Assembly (NCBI RefSeq): GCF_030272615.1
Contig: NC_081410.1
Coordinates: 501,294,442 to 501,358,441 of the forward strand
DNA length: 64,000 bases
Direction: 5' to 3'
Source of the DNA: Cryptomeria japonica
Lineage: Eukaryota > Streptophyta > Pinopsida > Cupressales > Cupressaceae
Shown here: one piece after another, positions 45,824-57,470 of the stretch
Layout of the letters: each line of letters begins with the position of its first letter
How positions within the stretch are numbered: the stretch's first letter is position 1
The notes under the pieces: generated by a model
The model's input: the letters and a program-made list of their open reading frames with translations, nothing else
Databases searched by the model: none
What the model was told of the DNA's origin: nothing
Position numbers and translations under genes: made by a program

Positions 45824-45834
45824 AAAGGGGAGAT
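45824..45834 (+). promoter_or_regulatory. Copia-2 polypurine tract
   Basis: 'aaaggggagat' just before the 3' LTR, with the fold-back partner 'gttgccatcaatgcc' upstream and 'tgtcattgatgtcaac' inside the LTR. Confidence 0.88.
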
Positions 45835-46937
45835 TGATGGTATTATGGATGTGTTGCATTATTTTTGTCATTGATGTCAACACTTATCCTTCTGTAGATC
45901 TACATTGTTGATTTGGTACTATGGTTATATTGGTTTACTGTTGAACTGGTACATTGTGTTCACCAGCAAGTTCAGTGACTTATGCACAGTCACTGGTATA
46001 TTGTTCACCGGCAGGTTATATGGTTCACCGGCACTGATGATGACTTGTTATCATCTAGAGATCACTTGATTATGTCAAAGACATGGTTTGGATACTTTGT
46101 TTTTGTGTTTTGGTTATTGGTCTAATCGAGTTGACATATTTGTTGTTACCAGAAGATTAGTCTAGGTTATGGACCGGTATGCGTTATCTATTCCAGATCA
46201 GCATGGCACGTTATGGAGATGATTTATTGATTGAATATTGTTGTTAATGTATTGAGTCAACATGATGCATCGCATCAAGACTAATTTGTAATTGATTTTA
46301 TTGTAATATTCTTAGTGAGCTGACCTACACATTTGGTCTTAGGTTATATATATATATATTTGTGAGATGAGACATGGGATATGGTATGTAAGGTTATGGT
46401 ATGGTATTGTAACATGGTATGTGCAAATATTGAAGATCATATGAGAATACCATAGAGAAGGTTCAAGGAAGGTTTGAAGGTGATTATCAGAGCTTAACCG
46501 GTACTAAATCCAGCATTGGAGATGTTATTTTGAGCAGTACATTATTCTAAGATTTAACCATCCTATTGTAGTCATTGTGACTCCCATTTGAGCAGTGTGC
46601 TCTAGGCAGATGGCCTTTCTACATGGGTAGACCCCATTTGTACACACATACTATCTGTAGTGGTATCATCTAGTTGTGGGTAAGGTTTCCCACAGTGGTT
46701 TTTCCCCTTACAGGGTTTCCACATCAAAATCTATGTGTTATGTATTGTGGATGTTGTTTCTCTTTCTGTTTCATGCATTAAGCTTTATTGGTATTGATAT
46801 TAACTGCTAATCTGTTAACCGGCATTAAGTTTGGTTTACCGGTATTAAGTATCAAGTTTGATTAAGTTATAATTGGGTTGAAATTCATAGACAACTAATT
46901 CACCCCCCCCCCCTTAGTTGCCTTACAGTTCCTAACA
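45835..46937 (+). repeat. Copia-2 3' LTR (1,103 bp)
   Basis: Starts 'tgatggtattatgg' (the 5' copy has tgttgg), ends 'tcctaaca'. It carries the box 'tttttccccttacagggtttccac' near 46698 and an 11-C run near 46904. Confidence 0.94.
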
Positions 46938-49776
46938 TCCTAAGGGGTCGTAGGACACAACATGACCCCTTAGGACACCATAGTACCCATAACGACCCAA
47001 TATGGTGTCATAAGGGGTCATATGTTGTCTTTAGGGATCATATGGTGTCCCGTGACCCCTTAGGGAACCATATGACCCCTAACGACACCATATGGTGTCA
47101 TAAGGGGTCATATGACCCATAATGACACCGTATAGAGCCATAAAGAGTCGTATTGTGTCCTAAGGGGTCATATGGTGTCTTAAAGGGGTTATATGAAACA
47201 ATATGACCCCTTAGGAAACAATATGACCCATAACGACATAATTTGGTGTCTTAATGGGTCATATGGTGTTCTAAGGGGTCATAGGACACAATATGACCCC
47301 TTAGGACACCATAGGACCCATAACGACCCAATATGGTGTCGTAAGGGGTCATATGTTGTCCTTATGGGTCATATGGTGTCCCATGACCCTTTAGGACACC
47401 ATATGACCCCTAACAACAACATATGGTGTCATAAGGGATCATATGACCCATAATAACACCGTATATAGTCCTAAAAGGTCATATTGTGTCCTAAGGGGTC
47501 ATATGGTGTCTTAAAGGGGTCGTATTAAACAATATGACCCTTTAGGACACAATATGACCCATAATGACACAATTTGGTGTCTTAATGGGTCATATAGTGT
47601 CCTAAGGGGTCGTAGGACACAATATGACCCCTTAGGACACCATAGGACCCATAACAACCCAATATGGTGTCATAAGTGGTCATATGTTGTCCTCAGAGGT
47701 CATATAGTATCCCATGACCCCTTAGGATACCATATGACCCCTAACAACACCATATGGTGTCATAAGGGGTAATATGACCCATAACAACACTGTATAGAGT
47801 CTTAAAGGGTTATATTGTGTCCTAATGGATCATATGCTATCTTAAATGAGTCATATGGTATCTTAAAGGGGTCATATGCAACAATATGACCCCTTAAGAC
47901 ACAATATGACCCACAACGACATAATTTGGTATCTTAATGGGTCATATAGTGTCCTAAGGGGTCGTAGGACACAATATAACCCCTTAGGACATCATAGGAT
48001 GTATAACGATCCAATATGGTGTCATAAGGGGTCATATGTTGTCGTCAGGGGTCATATGGTGTCCTCAGGGGTCAAATGGTGTCCCATGACCCCTTAGGAC
48101 ACCATATGACCCCTAACAACATCATATGGTGTCATAAGGGGTCATATGACCCATAACGACACTGTATAGAGTCGTAAAAGGTCATATTGTGTCCTAAGTG
48201 GTCATATGGTGTCTTAAAGGGATTATATGAAATAATATGACCCATAACAACACAATTTGGTGTCTTAATGGGTCATATGGTGTCCTAAGGGGTCGTAGGA
48301 CATAATATGACCCATTAGGACATAATATGACCCATAATGACATAATTTGATGTCTTAATGGGTCATAGGGTGTCCTAAGGGGTCGTAGGACATCCTAAGC
48401 GGTCATATGGTGTCTTAAAGGGATTATATGAAATAATATGACCCCTTAGGACACAATATGACCCATAATGACACAATTTGGTGTCTTAATGGGTCATATG
48501 GTGTCCTAGGGGGTCGTAAGACACAATATGACCCATAACGACACAATTTGATGTCTTAATGGGTCATAGGATGTCCTAAGGGGTTGTAGGACACAATATG
48601 ACCCCTTAGGACACCATAGGACCCATAATGACCCAATATGGTGTCATAAGGGGTCATATGTTATCCTTAGGGATCATATGGTGTCCCATGACCCCTTAAG
48701 ACACCATATGACCCCTAACAACACCATATGGTGTCATAAGGGGTCATATGACCCATAACGACACTGTATAGAGTCCTAAAGGGTCATATTATGTTGTAAG
48801 GTGTCATATGGTGTCTTAAAGGGGTCATATGACACAATATGACCCCTTAGAACATAATATAACCCATAACAACACAATTTGGTGTCTTAAGGGGTCATAT
48901 GGTGTCCTAAGGGGTCGTAGGACACAATATGACCCCTTAGGACACTATAGGACCCATAACAACCCAATATGGTGTCATAAGGGGTCATATATTGTCCTTA
49001 GGCATCATATGATGTCCCATGACCCCTTAGGACACCATATGACCCGTAATGACACCATATGGTGTCATAAGAGGTCATATGACCCATAACGACATCGTAT
49101 AGAGTCCTAAAGGGTCATATTGTGTCATAAGGGGTCATATGGTGTCTTAAAGGGGTCATATGACACAATATTACCCCTTAGGACACAATATGACCCATAA
49201 CGACACAATTTGGTGTCGTAAGGGGTTGTAGGACACAATATGACCCCTTAGGCACCATAGGACCCATAACGACCCAATATGGTTTCATAAGGGGTCATAT
49301 GTTGTCCTTAAGGATCATATGGTGTTCCATGACCCCTTAGGACACCATATGACCCCTAACAACACCATATGATGTCATAAGGGATCATATGACCTATAAA
49401 AACACCGTATAGAATCCTAAAGGGTCATATTGTGTCATAAGGGGTCATATGGTGTCTTAAAGGGGTCATATGACACAATATGATCCCTTAGGACACAATA
49501 TGACCCATTATGGCACAATTTGGTCTCTTAAGGTGTCATATGGTGTTCCAAGGGGTCTTAGGACACAATATGACCCATTAGGACACCATAGGACTCATAA
49601 CAACCAAATATGGTGTCATAAGGGATCATAGTGTGTCATAAGGTGGCAAGATGAACCATTATTACAATATAAAAAAGAATGCCAATATTGCTTACAAAAA
49701 ATTGACACCTAAGGGATCATATTGTGTTCTAATGGGTCATAGGACACAATATGACCCCTTAGGACACTATATGACC
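46938..49776. repeat. Self-complementary 20-bp satellite in ~330-bp higher-order units
   Basis: The basic unit is GGTGTCCTAAGGGGTCATAT, and its exact reverse complement alternates with it in blocks. Switch points are palindromic ('gacaccatatggtgtc'). A landmark ('gtgtcccatgacccc') recurs near 47051, 47380, 47711, 48083, 48686, 49016 and 49326, giving spacings of about 329, 331, 372, 603 (one landmark lost or a deletion/insertion), 330 and 310, so the higher-order period is about 330 bp. Open frames of 60-90 codons that repeat with the same period (for example at 47193, 47554 and 48829) are by-products of the repeat and show no start context or domain. Confidence 0.93.
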
Positions 49777-49845
49777 CTTTCCCCCTCCCTCTATCTCTCT
49801 CTCCCTTTTCCCTCCCTCTCTCTCTCCCCCCTCCCCCCTCTCCCC

Positions 49846-49884
<39 letters not shown>

Positions 49885-49952
49885 CCCTAATCTTTGTATC
49901 TCTCTCCCCTAATCTCTTTCTTTCTCCCCCACTCCCCCCTCTCCCTCTCCCT
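49777..49952. repeat. CT-rich microsatellite
   Basis: About 175 bp of CTCTCT and CCCCTCC with 'ccctaatctct' interruptions: the complementary form of 31175-31376. It directly follows the last satellite unit. Confidence 0.95.
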
Positions 49953-50063
49953 AATATCATATACTAATTTATTTATAAATTAATATATTGTATATTAATA
50001 TATTAATAAACAATGGATTAATTATGTGCAAATTTAGTTAGTGAATTTACTTATAAAAATCAG

Positions 50064-50093
50064 ATCAGATATCCGATTGTACCGGATATCCAA
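50064..50093. repeat. Palindromic island 4
   Basis: GATATCCG and CGGATATC arms around 'attgtac'. The reverse complement of 50040-50080 parallels 4421-4460, which is the basis for seeing the two as inverted ends of one structure. Confidence 0.6.
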
Positions 50094-50099
50094 TTTTTG

Positions 50100-52607
50100 T
50101 TGTAAAAAATTCAAATTTGAAATTTTGGCTCGAGAATGCTTTGGGATTTGGCTTGGAAGTGACAAGCCTGGAAAGTCAATTGAAAAAACATGTTTTTCAG
50201 TATTCCTTGATTTTCCAGACTTTACACCGATGGCTGACGACTTTTTTTATAGCCAAAATTGATAAAACGAAAAGGGTTTTTAAAGGACATTCTCAGCTGT
50301 CCAACAATATAAGGCTTGTCTTATTTTGACTTTAATAAATATTTATTATTTATTTTGTAATTGAATTCTAACAAAAGTCCTAATTGATAGATTGATTGAA
50401 AAATATTCATAACTTTCAAACTGTATAACATTTTTTGAATATGAAACATGCGTCACATCCTATGCTTCAACTAATATAGGGAAATATTAAAAAAAAAAAA
50501 AATTTATAAGGTTTTAACCAAGTTAAGGTGGTCAGATGTAGGAGTTTTTGAATTTCTGAAAAGTTGTAGTAAAAAATCATAAATAATTATTTACTTTATA
50601 AAAAATTATAAAAAAATATGTCACATCCGGACATGAGTCTACTACTTATATTATAAATATTATAAAAAATATTCTTATTTGATTGTGATTAGGGTGGTTA
50701 GGCATACGTCTACTTCTTATCTTTTTCCTGAAATTTTAGTACCACTACATTGAAATTTGCATCAAATAGGATTTTTTTTTTCAAAAAACAACTAGTATCT
50801 TAAAAACTACATTCAATTTTCTATAGATTCTCTTCTTACATATTTTAAAAATAATGTTCACAACTTATTCAAATTTTCATGTCAAGTTGCATAACTCTGA
50901 TTTTTTGAAATTTCACTGCCACTTAAGGGCATGTTTTGGCACACCATGATCCTACACATACCCCTATATAAATACATCCTATCAATTCATTTTGACCTAT
51001 AACAAATTGAATTCTCTATCCTTAATCTACGTGCATCTGTGATGCATTCATTATTGCATCTTCAGATATTCAAGGATGCATATTCATCGCTCAAGCGTTG
51101 TGGAGCAAAATTATATCAATCTTTCTGCAATCATGTGTGTGTGATTAAGAATTTTTATGTTCATGTGTTTGTCTTGCCATCACATTCAACATTTGTAATT
51201 ACATTCAAAGAGCATTGCATCATCATCAACAATTGTATATCTAAGGTATATCTCCTTAATGTTTATTTCAATATTTGCATTATTTCATTCAAAGTTAATT
51301 CCTAAATCGAGGTTTGACTTAGGAAAACCCCTATCCCTAACATCTTTCTCTCTCTTTTTATGTGTAGGAAATAGGTGTAGGAGTTGTATTCGATAATTAT
51401 ATCAAATTCAATAGTGATGAACATGTTCAACTTTTGACAGAGGAAAATTTGAAGGACTGAGATGGATCTATACTACCTAGTCCAAAAAAATAGGCCAAAC
51501 TTTTTGGAAACTGGTTTTGAATCTATTATTTTTCCTAGATCCCAGTCTGTGGCTCTGTGGGACATCTATAACATTTTGTATTCATCAATTTACTTTAATT
51601 ATCCCTCATTTTTCCCTAATTTCATAACTACATTCCATATTCAACTAAGAAAGAGGGTAATAATTACCAAACAAGTGAATCCAATCAAAATCTCAACCCT
51701 TTCCTTATTTGGATTGAGGCTAAATCTATTGGGTTCAATCCTCTTTTAATGTGTAAAGGTGAAAATATTAGAGTTTTCACCACAATAAGGATGAAAACTG
51801 CTAATTTTTACTTAGGACCATTACATTAGGGAAAGATAGAAATTCGATAGATCTAAACCTAGGAGGTCTAAATGTTGATCAGATTCCAGGGATCTTAGAT
51901 GAGCATGTTCTTTCCCTTGAGTTGAATTTATTTGTTGAGGATACTAAAATTAGGGCAAACATGCTGAAATTGAAGTAATTATGCGTAAATAGTGAGCTAG
52001 AGTCATCGGATCGAGCCACAAACCTAGATCTGAGGATTATAAGAGTGTTTGGACTCGTTCCCAAAAGGAGCTCTTGATTTGTCAGGACCGGGATTGTGGT
52101 CACTTTGGCCCTTCACACTTTTCGCACTCTAATGGGTGATTGATTTGTCACTATAAATAAACCCAATTCTGAAGATCGCAGCTTCGTACCTATTCTTGTG
52201 CACACTAGAGAAGGGAAATAGGTTGGGAATATGGGTTTTCCAAAGTTAAACCTTGTTTTATGAATTAACCTTGAATGTAATATTGCAAATATTGAAATAA
52301 ATAATGGAAAGATATACCTCAGATCTATAATGACTAGTAATGATGCTTTGCTTCTTAAATGTAATCACATATGTTATATAAAATGGCATGAACATGATAA
52401 AGCCCTAATCACACACACATGCTTGCATATGAATGTTATAATTTGGTCCATAATGTTTGAATGAATAAAATGTAGTCTTGAAGATCTTTGGAAATGCTTG
52501 ATGATGAACACTTCAATACTTGAATGCTTTAGGTCAAATTATTGGAGTCTTAGGATGCTTAGGATTGAAATTAATCTAATCAAAATGTTTTTATATATGA
52601 GGATCTA
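50100..52607. other. AT-rich spacer with a TATA-like site, no gene seen
   Basis: No persistent frame or protein motif. 'cctatataaatac' near 50970, followed by C/T-rich transcribed-looking DNA to 51350, would suit an old LTR, and 'cactataaataaaccc' near 52151 is a second TATA-like site. No LTR partner, PBS or TSD could be found. Confidence 0.45.
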
Positions 52608-52960
52608 TTTCAATTTATTGATTAGGTTGACCTCCAATGGTCACATAGAGCCACCAAATTCATTTTCCACCAGAGAGATAGGTCTCATCCCTCCCTTGAA
52701 AACTGGGTCCCATTGAGGGGGACTGGGACATTGGGTACTCTAGTCCATGACCTAGGCACTAGTTCCTTGGTCCTTCTCAATTAGGGACCAATATTTTGTC
52801 TTGGAGAGGAGGATACCCCTCTAGAGAGTCATTTGGTAAGTGTATGTAGCATAAAAACTTGAGTTAAGGCATTGAACGAGCCCATATAGGAGATGAGAGG
52901 AAGATGTGCTAAAGTAGGGGCACAAACATGAGGTGTAAATTAGCCCAATGACAATTCATG
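52608..52960 (-). repeat. Dispersed repeat family, copy B (inverted)
   Basis: Its reverse complement begins 'catcatgaattgtc' and 'ctaatttacacctcatgttt', and ends 'gaatttggtggctctatgtg' plus 'ccattggaggtcaacctaat', matching copy C in order and spacing. Confidence 0.7.
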
Positions 52961-53010
52961 ATGTTGCACAATGTATTTGGTTAAATTGGATTGTCATTGG
53001 TTTTATTATC

Positions 53011-54129
53011 TTAATGGATCATAATTCCAAATTACACCACATTACATTTTGGTGAACCCAACATATTTCATGCTAATTTCTTATTTGTGTTCGCATATCA
53101 AATTTGTATTTATTTTAGCTTTCAATTTTGCACTCATTGTTGGCAATATTGCATTATAACAGACAATGAAAGATTGTTGGCATTTCATAAGGATATTGAG
53201 AAGGTTGTTGATGATTATGGATATAACTGATTAAAGATGTTTTACTGTCTTGATATTATTATTTTGTCATTGATGTCAAGAAATTGATTTTCTGATTCAG
53301 TATGATGTTGCCATATCTTGAAAAGTATGATATGAAGATTATAAAGATGTCGGTAAAAGACATGGGAAAGAATAGGATGAATAAGGGGATGAATAAGGTA
53401 TTCAATGGGCAACTACTACTGAGTCAGACAATGATGAGATCATGATGTTTTAGATTGTTTTAACATCATACATATGTTGTAAATTGTAAAGGTTAATACT
53501 ATACTATGTTATCAAGCAAAGAACCTAGTCGGTAAACCCTAAGGAACCTAGTCGGTAAACCCTAAGGTTATCGCTATCAGTTAATGGATCATAATTCCAA
53601 ATTACACCACATTACATTTTGGTGAACCCGACATATTTCATGCTAATTTCTTATTTGTGTTCGCATATCAGATTTGTATTTATTTTAGCTTTCAATTTTG
53701 CACTCATTGTTGGCAATATTGCATTATAACAGACAATGAAAGATTGTTGGCATTTCATAAGGATATTGAGAAGGTTGTTGATGATTATGGATATAACCGA
53801 TTAAAGATGTTTTACTATCTTGATATTATTATTTTGTCATTGATGTCAAGAAATTGATTTTCTGATTCAGTATGATGTTGCCATATCTTGAGAAGTATGA
53901 TATGAAGATTATAAAGATGTCGATAAAAGACACAGGAAAGAATAGGATGAATAAGGGGATGAATAAGGTATTCAATGGGCAACTACTACCGAGTCAGACA
54001 ATGATGAGATCATGATGTTTTAGATTGTTTTAACATCATACATATGTTGTAAATTGTAAAGGTTAATACTATACTATGTTATCAAGCAAAGAACCTAGTC
54101 GGTAAACCCTAAGGTTATCGCTATCGGTT
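53011..54129. repeat. 570-bp tandem duplication
   Basis: 53011-53580 and 53581-54129 are about 98 % alike by eye. Copy 1 has an extra 23-bp repeat ('gaacctagtcggtaaaccct' twice). Each copy contains about 160 bp of LTR flank and 410 bp of LTR. Both ends lie at 'ttaatg', suggesting unequal exchange at a 6-bp microhomology. Confidence 0.92.
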
Positions 54130-55197
54130 AATGAAGGCGGAATGCCTACCGAGTGAAGTTTAGTATTCACCGAGTTGTTACCGAGTTGTAACCGAGCTAT
54201 AACAGAATGCATTAAATGTTTACAAGCGGTATTTAATGAAGGAAGTTGATGAGCTGGAGTGGATTAAATGATTGGTAAGCCATGGAAGAAGTTTGTTAAC
54301 GAATCTAAGGCAATGAAAAGTCGGCATGAAGATCTACAGCTCAGATTGAACCGCAATACCCTGGCACAAGTTCCAAGACTATTATGCAAGTTCCAAGGTG
54401 GGGTAAAACATTTTCAGATCGAAAGATGCATTGAACCTAGACAAGATTGAAGATCTGATGGCTATGATTGATCATGGGAAATGTGATCAAGGAGATTAAG
54501 CAGTTACCTATTTTTTTATAAATAGGAAACTGTTGATAAACAATGTATGCGGGCAAGTGTATGCACAAGGATGCTACATAGTGATTACCGAGAACAGAAG
54601 CTTGAAGACCTGTTTGAATAACAGAGTATAGAAGCCCCATAGATAGACAAGATTAGTTCTATGTCTAGATTGTATTGAACAAATAAGAATCTGCTTTAGC
54701 ATTTTAGATGTGAAGTTGCAGATAGATTTTATTACTATTATTTTGTGAAAGTGACAAAAAATCTCTTAACCGAGTGGACTTAACAATCTTATATGTAAAC
54801 CCTCTAGCAAGGTGACATTCTAATTGAGTGTTTGAAATCCTTTAACAAGGTCACTTCTAACAAAGTGAAGATCCTAACAAATTTGAGGGAAATCCCTTAA
54901 CCAGGTCACATCTAGCAATGTGTTTGTAATGTTTAACAAATTTGCTTTTAACCGAGCATACTCTAGAAGAGTATATTTCTTAATGGGTCTGAAATTCCAC
55001 AGTGGTTTTTCCCTATTTGGGTTTCCACATTAAATCTGGTGTTATGAGGTTTATATTGTTCATATGCTTTTGAGTTTGCATGTTTAACAGTTTTGGTTAT
55101 ATTACTGAAATATATGTTACCAAGGTTGAATCTGATGTTTTTATGGATGATTAAGTTTGTATGATTCACCCCCCCCTCTCTCATCTTGTTGGCTATT
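53743..55197 (+). mobile_element. Solo copia-like LTR
   Basis: Begins 'tgttggcatttcataagg' and contains 'ttttgtcattgatgtcaag', 'cagtggtttttccctatttgggtttccac' split near 54999-55027, and the U5-type 'gattcacccccccctctctcat' near 55162. These are the same landmarks, in the same order, as the copia-1 and copia-2 LTRs. No PBS or coding region follows. The right end is uncertain; 'agat' precedes the start and follows about 55197, a possible short TSD. CCGAG words replace the CCGGT words of the other LTRs. Confidence 0.7.
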
Positions 55198-55639
55198 AGA
55201 TCTGTACTTATATTAAGTATTAGAACTATCACTCATATATTATATTCTCAATTAAAAACATAAATTTAGAGGTTAAATTCATAATAACCCTAATTTATTT
55301 TGCTCAATTTGACTTGTGGGTTGCATATTTTTTCACTTGCATTTTCAAATCTGATTTTAGGCATTCCTAATGGAATTTACTAAATCTGATTTGTTTTTCG
55401 ATTCACATATTATTACATTTATTTTTACTTACATTTATCAAAATCGTGTGTTGGATAATGGTTTTTTTCACTTTAAATTGCTTCTTCATAGCACTTTTGC
55501 ATATTGCATATTTAGGGTTTTAAAGATATTTCCTACTAGACAAACATACCTCAAAGCTTTTATTCATATTGTATGTTGCTTTATCATGATATGTTTAAGG
55601 AAATGTATTACATATGTATATCACATAAAATATTTTGTC
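55198..55639. other. Spacer before the interrupted coding fragment
   Basis: AT-rich. A frame from 55370 is open but hydrophobic and T-run-driven up to about 55640, without a recognisable domain. Confidence 0.4.
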
Positions 55640-55744
55640 AAAAATGATAATCCTAGAGATGACATTGGAAAAGCCAACACTTGCACCTCTCTTAGGGTAT
55701 CTCATGTGAATGAAGAAAGAGTCAATATTCTCTCTAATAGAGAG
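55640..55744 (+). pseudogene. Retroelement coding fragment, part 1 (interrupted by copia-3)
   Basis: 'DDIGKANTCTSLRVSHVNEERVNILSN' reads in frame up to the copia-3 TSD and would continue at 63071. It is too short to classify alone; see part 2. Confidence 0.35.
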
Positions 55745-57222
55745 TGATAACTCAATGATGAAATAATAGTACCAAACCGGTACTGAGAGGGGGGGGTGAA
55801 TCAGTATAGACAAAAACACACTCTTAGACCGGTTTGTCAGCAGACACTATGCATTGACAGACAAACAGTAACACAAGTCCTAAAATAGAGTACAACTGGG
55901 AAAAACCCAGAATAACTAAGACAAGCATAAACCAGTTAATACATATCTTCTCATATACTCTAACACTTCATTTCCATTTCACCCTAATACATGAACAAGT
56001 AATCTACCATCAAAGATATACATATGAGAAACTAGATCAACAAGATTCACTGCTTGACAGAAAACAACAAAGCATCACATGAAGAAGACATCACACATGA
56101 CACACATATTTTTCACATGGAAACCCAACAGGGAAAAACCACGGTGGGGATGAATACCCACAAGCTTGTTTTTGAACTCTTTAGAAGTCTGCTCTATTGA
56201 GAGCCTTGTCCAGTTAAAGATTGATACAATAGGTTATGTTAGGAGCCGATCCTATTAGGGATCACCTGGTTAAGGGATGGCAAGAACACCCGGTTAAGGG
56301 TTAAACCCTGTTAAAGGTTACCTTGTTAGAGGATTTCAAGAACTCAATTGTTTTGAGTCACCCTGTTAAAGGATTTATAGCAAGCCGGTTAGAGCTACCC
56401 TGTTAAGGGATTTTCCAACTGTTGAGGTGGTTAGAGATCAACAGGTATTACAATGATCTGGTAACAGCACTCAATGCCAATGCAGATCCGCTTAAGCTCC
56501 TCTTCACCTTCTGCACTTACACTCTACAGGTATCACTTCTCTCCTTTTGGTCTAGCAAGAATCATGTATCCCTTCTCTTGGATACACACACACAACTTTT
56601 GCCAACAACCTCAGAAAGAATTACAACATCGACCTTATAGGAAAATAGATAGGTCAGTAGCATAAACCCTAAACCCTAAAACCTGTTACCTTAAGGAATT
56701 CAAATGGTTCAATCCTGACCGTTGAGCACACTGCATTAAATGCAACAGTCTTGATCCAATCTCCATGTCCATTTTCCACCAATTTCATAGCGACTGATAA
56801 CCCATCATACGTTATCACCGTTTACAAACTTCGCACATTCCCGAGGTAGATAGGAACAATCTCCTTCATGCAAGATCCTTCACGCACACAAGGCTTACAT
56901 GGCAACATGATCTATTCTTTGTTACCATGCTAACTCATCACACAAAGTCACTGGTTGAGCCACACAGGCTTGAAGCACTTCAACCAGAAACCCTGAAGTT
57001 GAGACTACCAACCGATAGTCATACAACACTTCCATGTGCCAATTCCCATAACCATATGTCGGTTCACCTTGAACAAACACACCACTTCACTTTGGCACAA
57101 ATGTCGGTTCACAGTGTTATACCAGTTCTCACATATGTCAGTTCTCACCTCTTCAGCATATTGACATCAATGACAACATACAATGTCATTATGTCCTCAT
57201 ATCGGTTCACATAATGCCAACA
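55745..57222 (-). repeat. Copia-3 3' LTR (1,478 bp)
   Basis: Plus-strand start 'tgataactcaatgatg', end 'cataatgccaaca'; pair of 61591-63070. The conserved box lies near 56118-56150 and the G-run of the U5 end near 55790. Confidence 0.94.
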
Positions 57223-57237
57223 ATCTCCCCCTTTGGC
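57223..57237 (-). promoter_or_regulatory. Copia-3 polypurine tract
   Basis: Minus strand 'ccaaagggggagat' abuts the 3' LTR; the fold-back partners 'ttgccatcaatgcc' and 'ttgtcattgatgtcaa' are present on either side. Confidence 0.88.
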
Positions 57238-57470
57238 ATTGATGGCAATATACAAAGATATATATCCACTTCACATTTTCTCCCCCAATTTCTGCAGATA
57301 TCTTCTCTGCTTCTCATCTTCTCCCCCTTTGACAACAATGTCAATGTGGAGGCATAAGCTTCCCTGCTCCATTATGTTGCTTCCCCTGAGGAGTAGCACC
57401 TTCAACACATCAATCCTGAAGAAAAATTTGACTATGCAATACCTGGCTGATATGGAGTATATACCTTTAG
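57238..57470 (-). other. Copia-3 3' leader
   Basis: Non-coding region between RNase H and the PPT. A second purine run ('caaagggggagaag' on the minus strand, near 57320-57335) again follows a 'gacattgttgt' motif, as in copia-1 and -2. Confidence 0.5.

Larger units (their letters stand above)
39021..46937 (+). mobile_element. Copia-2 LTR retrotransposon inserted in the satellite
   Basis: Perfect TSD tccta (39016-39020, 46938-46942), itself part of the satellite monomer. LTRs are 39021-41318 (containing a 1,188-bp insert) and 45835-46937 (1,103 bp). The internal order Gag, protease, integrase, RT, RNase H is collinear with copia-1, and proteins are about 80 % alike by eye. Broken by about ten stops. 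Confidence 0.95.

Noticed and set aside
47193-49089. Repeated 60-90-codon frames with a shared 'W/C-H-K-G-S-Y' style protein
   Set aside because: They follow the ~330-bp period of the satellite and break wherever a unit has an indel; no domain, so a by-product of the repeat.
46938-49776. Possible CRISPR array because of short regular repeats
   Set aside because: The repeats vary, occur in both orientations, have no unique spacers and no cas genes; the setting is a plant genome.
49709-49960. Arg/Glu/Gly-rich minus-strand frame
   Set aside because: Translation of the CT microsatellite.
50971-51350. Possible LTR promoter and U5 around a TATA-like site
   Set aside because: No partner LTR, PBS, PPT or TSD could be found; kept only as a remark in the spacer entry.
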